Origin: Streptomyces sennicomposti
GTDB lineage: Bacteria; Actinomycetota; Actinomycetes; Streptomycetales; Streptomycetaceae
DNA length: 62,301 nt
Direction: 5' to 3'
Assembly: GCF_019890635.1 (NCBI RefSeq)
Contig: NZ_JAIOAB010000043.1
Coordinates: 1-62,301 of the forward strand
This document shows, piece after piece, positions 41,831-50,758 of the stretch (within the stretch, counting starts at the first letter, position 1; each line of letters opens with the position of its first letter). The position numbers and the translations under genes were made by a program. The notes below the pieces were generated by a model that did not search any database, was not told where the DNA came from, and was given only the letters and a program-made list of their open reading frames with translations.

Positions 41831-44296
41831 TCAGCGCCCCTCGTGCAGGTCCCATACCCACACCCCGCCGGTCCACTTCCCCTCGTGCCCCACCAGCTGG
41901 GTGACGACCCGGCGCAGCCGGTCGTCGTGGGGCTGCGGGGCCAGCACCAGGGCGCCCGCGTGCCAGTACGCGAAGTCCTCCCGCGCCTGCCGCCGCCGGT
42001 CCGCGTCGATCGGCGGGACCACCCCGGAGTAGCGCACGTCCCGCAGCATGGTGGAGGTCCACCGGGGGACGGCGCCGTAGATGCCGACGCGGTCGGGCCC
42101 GTAGGGGCCGTTGAAGTAGCCGCCGGGCAGCTTGAAGCCGAGGCGGGCCGCCGTCTGCCAGTGCAGCGCCTCCGCCGCGCCCGGGTCGGGCAGCGGCACC
42201 GGCACCAGCGACTCGCCGTCGTGGACGTACGGCTTCCACATGCCCTCGGTGAGGAACGCCGGCACCGGCGCCCGGTCGACCGCCTTCAGCGGGGCCGGGA
42301 CCAGCGGCAGCAGGGCGAGGCTCACCGCGAGCAGCCCGCCGTACAGCGGGCCGATCCGGGTCGTGGCCGACAGCCGGGCGAGGGCGAGCGCGAGGAGCAT
42401 GCCGAGCGCGGGCGCGCAGATCATCGCCACCCGGCTCTCGATGACCGACTCGAACAGCGGCAGGTGGGCGAACAGGGCCCAGGGCCCCGGGTAGACCGTG
42501 TCGGTCATCGGCAGCCGGACCTTCGGCCCCAGCGACAGCAGCGCGGCTCCGACCGCCGTCACCGCCAGCGCCTTGACCAGGGGCCGCCGCCACAGCCGTA
42601 CGGTGATCGCGAAGGCGACGAGGACCAGCGGCCAGCCGTAGAAGGCGTTCTGCTCGGTGGGGTTCGCGGCGAGCGCGTTCGCGCGCCGCTCGTCGCCCCA
42701 CATCAGGGAGCGCTCGGCGAAGGAGACCAGCGCCAGCGGGCTGTTGCCGGAGTCGTCGCCGTGCAGGACGCTGCCGTAGCTCTGCGGGCCCGTGAACTGC
42801 CAGGCCAGCGGATAGGCGACGAGCGGCAGGCAGACCGCGACCGCGTACAGCAGTCCCGTCAGCAGTGGTCGCCAGGCCGCCCGCGCCACGTCCGGGCGCG
42901 CCGCCCCGTACGAGGCGGCGAACAGCGTCATGCCGAGCGCGGCCAGCAGCAGCGGCTCCTCGCCCAGGAAGACCTGGTACGCCGTCATCAGCCCGAGCAC
43001 GATCCCGTCGCGCCGCACCCGGGCGCCCGTACACAGCCGGAGCGCCCGGTCGATGATCAGCGGGATCATGAACAGGACCACGAAGTTCGGGTGCGCGTTG
43101 GCGTGGCTGACCATCGGCGGGGCGAACGCGGCCAGCGCCGCGCCGACGACGGCCGCGCCCCGGTGCGCCGTCACCCGCCGGACGATCAGCCAGTACCAGG
43201 CGGCGGCCGTCGCGGCCAGCCCCACCGCCATGCACACGCTCAGCGAGACGGCGGGCCCGAACGCCAGCGTGAGCGGGGTGAACGGCACGGACAGCCCCAG
43301 CATGGCCGTGTTGGCCATCAGGTTCACGCCGTCGGGGAAGTTCTGGAGGTCGGTGAAGAACGGGTTGCGCAGATGGGCGACGTTGTCGGCGGTGACGGCG
43401 AAGAACCACTCCCACTGGTTCTGGTCCTGCATCGAGTCGGGCAGATAGCGGTGCGCCGGGTCGAACAGGCGGCCCGAGTAGAGGGCCACCGACATCAGCA
43501 GGAACAGGATCGCGGCGAGCACGTCGGCGCCCCGCACGGAACGCGCCCGCAGCAGGACGAGTTCGGCCAGGACCCGGCCGTAGGCGAGGGGGCCGACCTT
43601 GGAGCCGGGCTGGTGCGACCAGCGCACCGGCACCTCGGCGACCGGCCAGCCGGCCCGGTGGAAGTGGCGCAGCACCTCCACGTCGATGCCCCAGCCGTTG
43701 AGCCGGGCGGCGGCGAAGGCCGCGCGGGCCCGCTCGCCGTCGAACAGCTTGAAACCGCACTGGGTGTCCCGTATCCCGGGCACCGCGATCCGGCGGATCA
43801 GCAGGTTCCCGGCCTGGCCGAGCAGTTCGCGCGCCCGGTGCTGGTGGTGCCCTATCGCCGCGCCGGGCACCGAGCGGGAGCCGATCGCGGCGGCGCCGCG
43901 CCCGCCGATCGCCTCGTCCAGCCGCTCCAGCTCCTCGATGGGGGCGGCGAGGTCGGCGTCGGTCAGCAGCACGCGCCGGCCCCGGCTGGCGGCCACGCCC
44001 TGGCGCAGCGCGTGGCCCTTGCCGCGGTTGCGTTCCCCGGCGACCAGCCGGACGCGCGGGTCCCGGCGGGCGGTGACGAGGGCGGCGGTGCCGTCGGTGG
44101 AGCCGTCGTCGGCGACGACGACCTCCCACGGGCCGAAGCGGTCCTCGTGCGCGCGCAGATAGGCGGTGACGGCGTCGAGGGAGGGACCGAGGCGGTCCTC
44201 CTCGTTGTAGGCGGGGATGACGACCGACAGGCCGACGGTCCCGTCGCCGGGCGCGGTCCCGTCGGCGGTGGCCGCTCCGGCGGCGGCGCCGCTCAC
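41831..44296 (-). CDS. Family 2 glycosyltransferase fused to a polytopic membrane domain
   Basis: 821 residues. About 22-250 is a GT2 domain of the dolichyl-phosphate sugar transferase type: GLSVVIPAYNEEDRLGPSLDAV, VVVADDGSTDGT, RNRGKGHALRQG, LLTDADLAAPIEELERL, then GFKLFDGERAR and WGIDVEVLRHFHRAGWPVAEVPVRW. About 265-640 holds ten or more helices with loops such as NFPDGVNLMANT and NAHPNFVV, like GT-C mannosyltransferases. A C-terminal soluble part of about 180 residues follows. Such a fusion could load a sugar onto polyprenyl phosphate and transfer it outside. GTG 44296 overlaps the GntR stop by 4 nt. Confidence 0.82.
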   Translation of the reverse strand: MSGAAAGAATADGTAPGDGTVGLSVVIPAYNEEDRLGPSLDAVTAYLRAHEDRFGPWEVVVADDGSTDGTAALVTARRDPRVRLVAGERNRGKGHALRQGVAASRGRRVLLTDADLAAPIEELERLDEAIGGRGAAAIGSRSVPGAAIGHHQHRARELLGQAGNLLIRRIAVPGIRDTQCGFKLFDGERARAAFAAARLNGWGIDVEVLRHFHRAGWPVAEVPVRWSHQPGSKVGPLAYGRVLAELVLLRARSVRGADVLAAILFLLMSVALYSGRLFDPAHRYLPDSMQDQNQWEWFFAVTADNVAHLRNPFFTDLQNFPDGVNLMANTAMLGLSVPFTPLTLAFGPAVSLSVCMAVGLAATAAAWYWLIVRRVTAHRGAAVVGAALAAFAPPMVSHANAHPNFVVLFMIPLIIDRALRLCTGARVRRDGIVLGLMTAYQVFLGEEPLLLAALGMTLFAASYGAARPDVARAAWRPLLTGLLYAVAVCLPLVAYPLAWQFTGPQSYGSVLHGDDSGNSPLALVSFAERSLMWGDERRANALAANPTEQNAFYGWPLVLVAFAITVRLWRRPLVKALAVTAVGAALLSLGPKVRLPMTDTVYPGPWALFAHLPLFESVIESRVAMICAPALGMLLALALARLSATTRIGPLYGGLLAVSLALLPLVPAPLKAVDRAPVPAFLTEGMWKPYVHDGESLVPVPLPDPGAAEALHWQTAARLGFKLPGGYFNGPYGPDRVGIYGAVPRWTSTMLRDVRYSGVVPPIDADRRRQAREDFAYWHAGALVLAPQPHDDRLRRVVTQLVGHEGKWTGGVWVWDLHEGR

Positions 44297-45201
44297 GCGC
44301 CGGCCGATCGGCCGACCAGGGACAGCGAGTGCGCGTGGTGGGCGGCGACGAGCGCACGCGCCGCCGGTATGTCGCCTCGCGCCAGGGCGTCCACGAGTTC
44401 GGTGTGCCCGGACCACAGCAGTCCGCGCAGATCGTCCAGGCGGCGCAGCTGCTGCACCGCGCACACCCAGCACCGCACGCGGAGCCGGTGCAGGAAGTCG
44501 GCGAGGTAGGCGTTGCCGAACAGGGCGCTCAACTCCCGCCAGAAGCGCAGGTCGTAGCCGATCAGCACGGTCAGGTCGCCCGCGCTGGCCGCGCGCTGCG
44601 CCTCCTCGCCGCGCCGCCGCACCCCCGCGAGCTTCGCCGCCGTCCGCGGGTCCAGCGGGGGGCGCAGCCGGGGCGGGACGGTACGGGGGAGCGCGGGGGC
44701 GGCGGGGGCCGCGCCGGCTTCCGGGGCGGCGGCCGGCCGGGCGGCGTTCGCCGGGGCGGCGGCCGTCGGGGCGGTGGTTTTCCGGGCGGCGCCCGGCGGT
44801 GTGGTGGTCGCCGGGGCCCCCGCCGTGCCGGAGCCTTCCGCCGCCAAGTCCTCGAACCGCTCGCTCAGGCTGGTGTCCTCGAACCGTTCGACCAGGCTGC
44901 GGAACATGCCGTCCACGACCAGCCCGCGCGCCTCGATCATCTCCACGAAGTCGGCCGGCGAGTACTCGTGCACCCTGAAACCGCGGTGCTGGTCGGCCTC
45001 CAGCAGCCCCTGCGCGGACAGGTCGACCAGGGCCTCGCGCACCGGCGTCGCGGAGACCCCGTACTGCTCGGCGATCTCCTTGACCGTGAACTCCTGGCCC
45101 GGCTGGAGCCGCCCGGCCAGCACCTCGTCCCGCAGCGCGTCCGCGATCTGCTGGCGCAGGGTGCTGCGCGTCACGGCGCCTGGGCCGCTGATGCCGGGCA
45201 T
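44293..45201 (-). CDS. GntR-family (FCD-like) transcriptional regulator with Ala/Pro linker
   Basis: 302 residues. The winged helix is at about 10-75 (TLRQQIADALRDEVLAGRLQPGQEFTVKEIAEQYGVSATPVREALVDLSAQGLLEADQHRGFRV). A helical effector domain starts at SPADFVEMIEARGLVVDGMFRSLVERF but is interrupted at about 120-170 by an Ala/Pro/Thr-rich insert (AAPANAARPAAAPEAG). It then continues LRFWRELSALFGNAYLADFLHRLRVRCWVCAVQQLRRLDDL to the end. The insert is unlike normal FCD proteins. ATG 45201 was chosen; ATG 45246 is possible and would run through the operator-like repeat. It is translationally coupled to the glycosyltransferase. Confidence 0.85.
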   Translation of the reverse strand: MPGISGPGAVTRSTLRQQIADALRDEVLAGRLQPGQEFTVKEIAEQYGVSATPVREALVDLSAQGLLEADQHRGFRVHEYSPADFVEMIEARGLVVDGMFRSLVERFEDTSLSERFEDLAAEGSGTAGAPATTTPPGAARKTTAPTAAAPANAARPAAAPEAGAAPAAPALPRTVPPRLRPPLDPRTAAKLAGVRRRGEEAQRAASAGDLTVLIGYDLRFWRELSALFGNAYLADFLHRLRVRCWVCAVQQLRRLDDLRGLLWSGHTELVDALARGDIPAARALVAAHHAHSLSLVGRSAGA

Positions 45202-45228
45202 GGTCGGAGCGTCTCCCTTACGCGCGCG

Positions 45229-45268
45229 GGTGGCGTGCTCGTACATCTGTCTCTACGAGCACGCCACC
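45229..45268. promoter_or_regulatory. Perfect 15-bp inverted repeat upstream of the GntR gene
   Basis: GGTGGCGTGCTCGTA (45229-45243) and its exact complement (45254-45268) flank 10 nt. It lies 28-67 bp upstream of the GntR ATG and just downstream of the aminotransferase stop. It could be the autoregulatory operator, the terminator of the aminotransferase gene, or both; there is no T-run. Confidence 0.6.
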
Positions 45269-45300
45269 TTACGCGTTCGGGTTTTTGTGCGATCGGCGTG

Positions 45301-46674
45301 TCACACAGTGTGCTCGTCGGCCACCGACAGTGCCGCGTCCAGGGCCGCCAGGCCCTCCTTCAGCTCGGCCTCGGTGACGTTGCACGGCGGGACGACATGG
45401 GTGCGGTTCATGTTCACGAAGGGCCACAGGCCGTGCGCCTTCGCGGCGGCGGCGAAGGCCGCCATCGGCGCGTTCGCCTCGCCGCCCGCGTTGTAGGGGA
45501 CCAGCGGCTCGCGGGTCTCGCGGTTCCTCACCAGCTCCAGCGCCCAGAACATGCCGACGCCGCGCACCTCGCCGACGCTCGGGTGCCGCTCGGCCAGCGC
45601 CCGCAGCCCCGGCTCCACCACCTCGGCGCCGAGCCGGGCGGCGTTCTCCACGACGCCCTCCTCGGCCATGACGCCGATCGTCGCCACCGCGGCGGCGCAC
45701 GCCAGCGGGTGCCCGGAGTAGGTCAGCCCGCCCGGGTAGGGGCGCTTGCCGAACGTCTCGGCGATCGCGCCCGAGATCGCCACACCGCCGAGCGGCACGT
45801 ACCCGGAGTTCACGCCCTTGGCGAACGTCATCAGGTCCGGCACCACGCCGGACAGGTCGGCGGCGAACCACTCGCCGGTCCGCCCGAACCCGGCCATCAC
45901 CTCGTCCAGGACGAACACGATCCCGTACTTGTCGCACAGCTCCCGCACCCCGGCGAGATAGCCCGGCGGCGGCACCATGATCCCCGCCGTGCCCGGGATC
46001 GTCTCCAGGATGATCGCGGCGACGGTCGAGGGCCCCTCGAAGGCGATCGTCGTCTCCAGGTGCTCCAGCGCCCGCGCGCACTCCTGCTCCTCGGTCTCCG
46101 CGTAGAAGCGCGAGCGGTACAGGTAGGGCGCCCAGAAGTGCACGACCCCGGCCGAGCCGCTGTCGGAGGCCCAGCGGCGCGGGTCGCCGGTGATGTTCAC
46201 GGCCTGCTGCGTGCCGCCGTGGTACGAGCGGTACGCGGAGAGCACCTTGGGCCGCCCGGTGTGCAGCCGGGCCATCCGCACCGCGTGCTCGACGGCGTCG
46301 GCGCCGCCGTTGGTGAAGAAGATCTTGTCCAGGTCGCCCGGCGTGCGCTCGGCGATCAGCCGCGCCGCCTCCGACCGCGCCTCGATCGCGAACGCCGGCG
46401 CGAACGTGGCCATGGTCGCGGCCTGCTCCTGGATCGCCGCGACGACCTTGGGGTGCTGGTAGCCGATGTTCGTGAAGACGAGCCCGCTGGCGAAGTCCAG
46501 ATAACGCCGGCCGTCGTAGTCCCAGAAGTACGACCCTTCGGCGCCGGCCACCGCCGGCGGGTCGATCAGGTCCTGCGCGGACCAGGAGTGGAACACGTGC
46601 GCGCGGTCGGCGGCCTTGACGGCGGCACCGGCTGAGGGGTTCGGCTGGGGCGGCTGAGAGGGCTGAGGGGTCAT
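45301..46674 (-). CDS. Class III PLP-dependent aminotransferase
   Basis: 457 residues of the class III (omega-amino acid / 4-aminobutyrate-like) family. DYDGRRYLDFASGLVFTNIGYQHPKV near 52-77, FFTNGGADAVEHAVRMAR near 119-136, YRSYHGGT, VLDEVMAGFGRTGEW with the PLP Asp and FAKGVNSGYVPLGG with the PLP lysine are all present. HPLACAAAVATI is the typical C-terminal motif. The amino donor cannot be fixed by sequence (GABA, beta-alanine and taurine are options). The GntR regulator immediately downstream is a plausible controller of an amine catabolic function. Confidence 0.9.
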   Translation of the reverse strand: MTPQPSQPPQPNPSAGAAVKAADRAHVFHSWSAQDLIDPPAVAGAEGSYFWDYDGRRYLDFASGLVFTNIGYQHPKVVAAIQEQAATMATFAPAFAIEARSEAARLIAERTPGDLDKIFFTNGGADAVEHAVRMARLHTGRPKVLSAYRSYHGGTQQAVNITGDPRRWASDSGSAGVVHFWAPYLYRSRFYAETEEQECARALEHLETTIAFEGPSTVAAIILETIPGTAGIMVPPPGYLAGVRELCDKYGIVFVLDEVMAGFGRTGEWFAADLSGVVPDLMTFAKGVNSGYVPLGGVAISGAIAETFGKRPYPGGLTYSGHPLACAAAVATIGVMAEEGVVENAARLGAEVVEPGLRALAERHPSVGEVRGVGMFWALELVRNRETREPLVPYNAGGEANAPMAAFAAAAKAHGLWPFVNMNRTHVVPPCNVTEAELKEGLAALDAALSVADEHTV

Positions 46675-46870
46675 ACGGCGAGCGTAGGCGGCGGTGCGGT
46701 GCGCCCGGCATGGGCGTCCTGTCTGCGGACGCGGGGTTTTAGCGACATCTTGTCGGGGGTGGGGAGGCGTCCGCCCGGTGCGGCGCCCGGTCGGCGCGTG
46801 GCGGCCTCGCGGTGCGCGCTGTTACGGAACCGTAGACACCGGGCCGCTCCGCCGCCCCGGCCCCCCGCAC

Positions 46871-46876
46871 TATTCT
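46871..46876 (+). promoter_or_regulatory. -10 box before the Ser/Thr kinase gene
   Basis: TATTCT at 46871-46876 is preceded by GCAC and lies 52 bp before ATG 46929, leaving a short leader with GGGGGAGG near 46910-46918 as ribosome binding site. Confidence 0.45.
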
Positions 46877-46928
46877 CGGTCTGTCGCACAGGGGCGTTTC
46901 GGGGGATATCGGGGGAGGCGTTTCGGCC

Positions 46929-49082
46929 ATGGAGACTCTGGGGGCGGGTGATCCGCAGCGGATCGGGGCGTACCGGCTGCTGGCGAGGCTCGGGGCCGGC
47001 GGGATGGGGCAGGTGTACCTGGCGCGCTCGGACCGGGGCCGGACCGTCGCCGTGAAGCTGGTGCGGCGGGAGCTGGCGCAGCAGGAGGAGTTCCGGGCCC
47101 GGTTCCGCCAGGAGGTGCGGGCCGCCCGCCGCGTCGGCGGCCACTGGACGGCGCCCGTGCTGGACGCGGACACCGAGGCCGAGGTGCCGTGGGTGGCCAC
47201 CGGCTATGTCGCGGGGCCCAGCCTCCAGCGCGTCGTCGGCCACGACCACGGCGCGCTGCCCGAGCGCTCGGTGCGCGTCCTCGCGGCCGGACTCGCGGGC
47301 GCGCTCCAGGACATCCACGCGGCCGGGCTGGTCCACCGCGACCTCAAGCCCTCCAACGTGCTGGTCACCATCGACGGCCCGCGCGTCATCGACTTCGGCA
47401 TCGCGCGGGCCCTGGAGACCGTCACGGACGGCGGCCTCACCCGCACCGGCGCGCTGGTCGGCTCGCCCGGCTTCATGGCTCCCGAGCAGGTGCGCGGCGA
47501 CCGGGTCACGCCCGCCTGCGACGTCTTCTGCCTCGGCTCGGTGCTCGCCTACGCCGCGACCGGCGCCCTGCCCTTCGGCGGCGCGGACAGCGGGGTGCAC
47601 GCGCTGATGTACCGCATCGCCGAGGACGAGCCCGACCTGTCCGCGCTGCCCGAGGGCATCGCCGACCTGGTCCGCGACTGTTTGCGCAAGGACCCGGTGG
47701 CGCGGCCCTCGCTGGAGGCGATCATCCAGCGCACCGGCGCGGAGGACACGGTCGCCGACGGCCGCTTCCGCGACCCGTGGCTGCCGAGCGCGCTGGTCGC
47801 CCAGCTCGGCCGCCACGCGGTACGGCTGCTGGACACGGAGAGCCCGGAGGACGGGGAGGCGGCGGCTGCTGCGGGGGCGGCTCGGGCGGGCGCGGGTGCG
47901 GATGAGGTCACGCCGGAGGGGCCGGCGGCGTCCGGCGCCGCGAGCGACGGCGCGGCCGTGGGCGTGGGCGCCGAGGCGTCGGGGAACGCCCCCGACCTGG
48001 TCAAGAAGCCGTCCGCCACCGGCCCCGGCCCGGCGGCCTCCGCCCCGTCGGCCGCCCCGTCCGCCCCCGCCGGGACACCGGCGACGGGTCCGTCCGGTAC
48101 GGCCGTGGCCCCCGCGCCCCCGGCCGTACCGCCCGCGCCCTCGCACAGCCCCGTGGAAGCCACCCCGCCGCCCCCGGGGCAACCGGGCGGCACCGGGGGC
48201 GGGCGGCCGGTGAACCACCTGCCGACCATGGTGCCCGGCCACACGCCCCCACCCGGACAGGCACCTTCGGGACACACGCCCCCACCAGGCCACACGCCTC
48301 CGGGACACACGCCCCCGCCGGGGCCGCCGCCCGCCTACGGCCACCCCCGCGAACACGGCTACCCGCAGCAGTACGGCGGCTGGGCCGGGCCGCCCGGCGC
48401 GGCGGCGCAGCAGCACCCGTACGCCGGCCTCGGCTCGACCCCGCCGTACGGCCCGCCGCCGTACGCGCCGCCGCGCCGGGGCGGCGGCCGGGCCACGGCG
48501 GCGCTGATCGCCGTGGCCGTGGTGGTCGCGCTCGGCGCGGGCGGCTCCGTGTACGCCCTGATGCGCGGCGGCGACGACAAGGCCGGCCCCCCGCCCTCGC
48601 CGACCGTCACCGCGTCCGCGACGGACGACGCCGACGGCTCCGACGGCTCCGGCGACTCCGACGGCTCGAACGGCTCCGGTCCGGACCCGGCGACCTCGTC
48701 GCCCGACTCGCCCTCCCCGACGGACGGCGTGATCCCGTCCGGATACCTCGGCACCTGGACCGGGAACGTCGAGAACCAGTACGGCCCCAACCCCCGCCGG
48801 CTCACCATCACCCAGGGCGGGGTCGGCGACACCGTGCTCACGCTCGTCGCCGACGGCACCAACCAGGACGGCGACGCCTACCACTGCGTCTTCGAGGCGC
48901 GGCTCACCCAGGAGCCCGACGGGAGCGGTCCGTTGGAGATCGGGCCGTCCACCGTCACGGTCGGCCGGGACAGCACGTCCTGCAGCCCGGGCGCGGCCAC
49001 CGAGGTCACCCTCCTCCCGGACGGCAGCCTGCGCCGCGACAACCTCTCCACCGGCGACGAGCTGACCTACACAAAGGGGTGA
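46929..49082 (+). CDS. PknB-type Ser/Thr protein kinase, membrane anchored
   Basis: 717 residues. The kinase domain is at about 12-275: glycine loop LGAGGMGQVYLA, VAVKLVRRE with the ATP lysine, HRDLKPSNVLV near 136 with the catalytic Asp, IDFGIARALE with the metal-binding DFG, and GSPGFMAPEQVRGD. A Pro/Ala/Gly-rich juxtamembrane region of about 240 residues (GHTPPPG repeats) precedes one helix (TAALIAVAVVVALGAGGSVYALM, about 524-546). The exported end (about 605-717) is a beta-rich domain with GTWTGNVENQYGPNPRRLTI and SCSPG. PASTA repeats are absent, so the ligand is not peptidoglycan by the usual means. Confidence 0.93.
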   Translation: METLGAGDPQRIGAYRLLARLGAGGMGQVYLARSDRGRTVAVKLVRRELAQQEEFRARFRQEVRAARRVGGHWTAPVLDADTEAEVPWVATGYVAGPSLQRVVGHDHGALPERSVRVLAAGLAGALQDIHAAGLVHRDLKPSNVLVTIDGPRVIDFGIARALETVTDGGLTRTGALVGSPGFMAPEQVRGDRVTPACDVFCLGSVLAYAATGALPFGGADSGVHALMYRIAEDEPDLSALPEGIADLVRDCLRKDPVARPSLEAIIQRTGAEDTVADGRFRDPWLPSALVAQLGRHAVRLLDTESPEDGEAAAAAGAARAGAGADEVTPEGPAASGAASDGAAVGVGAEASGNAPDLVKKPSATGPGPAASAPSAAPSAPAGTPATGPSGTAVAPAPPAVPPAPSHSPVEATPPPPGQPGGTGGGRPVNHLPTMVPGHTPPPGQAPSGHTPPPGHTPPGHTPPPGPPPAYGHPREHGYPQQYGGWAGPPGAAAQQHPYAGLGSTPPYGPPPYAPPRRGGGRATAALIAVAVVVALGAGGSVYALMRGGDDKAGPPPSPTVTASATDDADGSDGSGDSDGSNGSGPDPATSSPDSPSPTDGVIPSGYLGTWTGNVENQYGPNPRRLTITQGGVGDTVLTLVADGTNQDGDAYHCVFEARLTQEPDGSGPLEIGPSTVTVGRDSTSCSPGAATEVTLLPDGSLRRDNLSTGDELTYTKG

Positions 49083-49222
49083 CGCCCCCTCAGTTCCCTT
49101 CAGGAACAAGCCTGTTGGACTTCCCCGGGATTTCACCCAGGAGCACCGGAAGGACCGTCCGCGCAGACGTACGGTGACCCACACGATGCGGCCGGGGGGA
49201 CCGGAGGGGCGGGGGCACCCAG

Positions 49223-50752
49223 ATGGAGTGGCTGAGCGCGGAGAACGTGGTGGCCGTGGGGACGGCGGTGCTCGGCATCGCCGCGTCCGGGCTGATGCTC
49301 TGGTACGAGCGGCGGGTGCCGCGCCGCAAACGCATCGGCTACCGCGTCCAGATGGACAGCCCGATCGGCGACGACGTGCGCTCGGGCCGGGCCAACAGCC
49401 GGCTCGGCCTGTTCGACGAGACCCCGGGCATGGCGGACGCCACGCTGGTGCTGCTGCGCATCGAGAACGACGGCTCGCAGGGCATCACCCGCGAGGACTA
49501 CACCGGGCCCGAACCGCACGGTCTGACCGCCGTGTTCGCCGACCGCACCATCCGCGGGGTGTCGGTCACCCAGCCGACCGACGCCGACCATCTGATGGAC
49601 CACTTCACCGCCGAGCGGGGCTTCGGCTACGAGGGCAACCGTCTGCGCATCCCGCGGGTCCCGCTCAACCGCGGCGACCACTTCAAGCTGCTGGTCCTGC
49701 TCTCGGGCGGGGACGTGGGCCGCGGGATACGGCTGACCGGCGGTCTGCGGGACGGCGAGGTGCACCCCAACCGCAGCGCCACGCCCGACGACAAGCCGCC
49801 CCTGTTCAGCCGGGCCGCCCGGACGATCACGATCATGCTGACGGTGTGCGTGGTGACGCTGGCCGCGATCGTCGTCGTCCGCGACGACGACCCGCCGCCC
49901 GTGGGCTGCGAGACGGGCACGCTCACCCTCACCGGCTCGACGGCCTTCGCGCCCGTGCTGCGCGAGGCGGCGGACAAGTACGAGCACGACTGCGAGGGCT
50001 CGCGGATCACCGTCGATCCGCACGGCTCGGCGGCCGGCATCCGCGACCTCGCCGCGGCCGGCGCCCGCGCGGGGAAGGGGTCCCCGGCCGTCGTCGCCCT
50101 GTCGGACGGCCCCAAGCCGGGCGGCCTGCCCCAACTGCGCGAGAACCGCGTGGCGGTGTCCGTGTTCGCCCTGGTGGTCAACGACGCCGTCCCGCTGCGG
50201 AACCTGTCCACGGACGCCGTACGGCGGCTCTTCCGGGGCGAGGTCGCCAACTGGCGGCAGCTCGGCGGCCCCGATCTGCCGGTCGTCCTGGTCGGCCGGG
50301 ACTCCGGCTCCGGCACCCGGCAGGTGTTCCAGCGGCGGGTGCTGGGCGGGCGGGCCGAGACGGCCGCCTCCTCGGTGGACTGCGTCCACAAGGACGACGT
50401 CTCGGCCCCCGTGGTGCGCTGCGAACTCGACTCCACCGACCAGGTGCTGGCGCAGGTCGCCAGGACCAAGGGGGCGATCGGGTACAGCGAGCTGAACCTG
50501 GCGGCGGAGGCGAAGGGCGTCCACCGCCTCGACCTGGACGGCGAGCCGGCCTCGGTGGACGCGCTCGAACACGGCACGAGCGCGTACCCGTACCGGGAGA
50601 TCGAGTACGCCTACACCTACGGCAACCCGCCCGCCGACTCCCTGGCCTCCAGCTTCCTCACCTATCTGACCCGCGGCAACGGACAGGACGTGATCCGCAC
50701 CCACGGCCACGTCCCGTGCTGGACCCCGGAGGGCCTGAAGCTCTGCGCGTGA
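49223..50752 (+). CDS. Two-TM protein with unknown N-terminal domain and PstS-like substrate-binding domain
   Basis: 509 residues. One helix at about 8-28 is followed by a cytosolic domain of about 170 residues that I do not recognise (RKRIGYRVQMDSPIGDD, LVLLRIENDGSQGI, FKLLVLLSGGD). A second helix at about 200-219 leads to an exported type II periplasmic-binding domain of the PstS group (LTLTGSTAFAPVLREAADKY, VVLVGRDSGSGTRQVF, GAIGYSELN). The motifs for phosphate binding (TGST, SGSGTR) are kept. No pst genes are adjacent, so it is more likely a sensor or receptor than a transporter subunit. It ends 6 nt from the convergent SLATT gene. Confidence 0.82.
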   Translation: MEWLSAENVVAVGTAVLGIAASGLMLWYERRVPRRKRIGYRVQMDSPIGDDVRSGRANSRLGLFDETPGMADATLVLLRIENDGSQGITREDYTGPEPHGLTAVFADRTIRGVSVTQPTDADHLMDHFTAERGFGYEGNRLRIPRVPLNRGDHFKLLVLLSGGDVGRGIRLTGGLRDGEVHPNRSATPDDKPPLFSRAARTITIMLTVCVVTLAAIVVVRDDDPPPVGCETGTLTLTGSTAFAPVLREAADKYEHDCEGSRITVDPHGSAAGIRDLAAAGARAGKGSPAVVALSDGPKPGGLPQLRENRVAVSVFALVVNDAVPLRNLSTDAVRRLFRGEVANWRQLGGPDLPVVLVGRDSGSGTRQVFQRRVLGGRAETAASSVDCVHKDDVSAPVVRCELDSTDQVLAQVARTKGAIGYSELNLAAEAKGVHRLDLDGEPASVDALEHGTSAYPYREIEYAYTYGNPPADSLASSFLTYLTRGNGQDVIRTHGHVPCWTPEGLKLCA

Positions 50753-50758
50753 GGGGGC

